Positions 63,924 through 64,000 of a DNA stretch of 64,000 nt are shown one piece after another. The first letter of the stretch is position 1; every line of letters begins with the position of its first letter. Position numbers and translations under genes: made by a program. Origin of the DNA: Meghimatium bilineatum (Eukaryota > Mollusca > Gastropoda > Stylommatophora > Philomycidae). The DNA is taken from NCBI GenBank assembly GCA_034231615.1, contig CM067317.1:15777073-15841072 (forward strand), in the 5' to 3' direction. The notes below the pieces were generated by a model. It searched no databases, was not told the origin of the DNA, and saw nothing but the letters and a program-made list of their open reading frames with translations.

Positions 63924-64000
63924 GATAGACAGCCCTGTCAAAAACAAAATATACATTTCATGACATGTTTTAAAACTTGTGCAATCATAAAATAACCTAC

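Overview
The window looks like nuclear DNA from an invertebrate animal. It has three split genes with GT-AG introns, AT-rich sequence and a dense load of LINE, SINE and mariner copies, and no bacterial-type gene. I cannot fix the species. A clear PEX26 and an eight-knuckle CNBP would suit a mollusc or another non-insect bilaterian, but that is a guess.

Three host genes were rebuilt exon by exon, with every reading phase agreeing across the junctions. (1) Nischarin (NISCH), minus strand, runs from its start codon at 29142 to the left edge of the window: ten coding exons, about 360 residues, covering the PX domain and the start of the leucine-rich repeats. The rest lies outside the window. (2) PEX26, plus strand, 31260-49019, is complete: seven coding exons and 307 codons, with a C-terminal membrane anchor. 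It stands head to head with NISCH, about 2.1 kb between start codons. (3) CNBP, minus strand, 63923-57866, has four coding exons and 207 residues with eight CCHC zinc knuckles. It converges on PEX26, and a 5' untranslated exon must lie beyond the right edge. These are housekeeping functions (endosome and cytoskeleton signalling, peroxisome import, nucleic-acid binding) with no sign of a shared pathway.

Almost everything else is repeats in introns and spacers. I see at least six non-LTR retrotransposon lineages (called J, K, V, W, X/Z and Y here), two tRNA-like SINE families (C and D), one SINE family in two forms (A and B) sharing a 3' end with a GAA-type tail, and a 600-bp short internally deleted element. 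That element joins the 5' region of LINE J to a LINE 3' end with a CCAA tail. There are also two mariner copies, a possible MITE and several minisatellites. Many insertions are nested, and more than ten have readable target-site duplications, which gives a relative order: SINE A/B are among the youngest and the X, W, Z and mariner copies are older.

Layout: 1-29142 NISCH with its repeat-filled introns; 29143-31259 divergent spacer; 31260-49019 PEX26; 49020-55165 spacer with mariner, SINE and LINE pieces; 55165-57865 repeat-poor tract that is probably the CNBP 3' UTR; 57866-63934 CNBP. No LTR element, CRISPR array, rRNA or intact tRNA gene was recognised.
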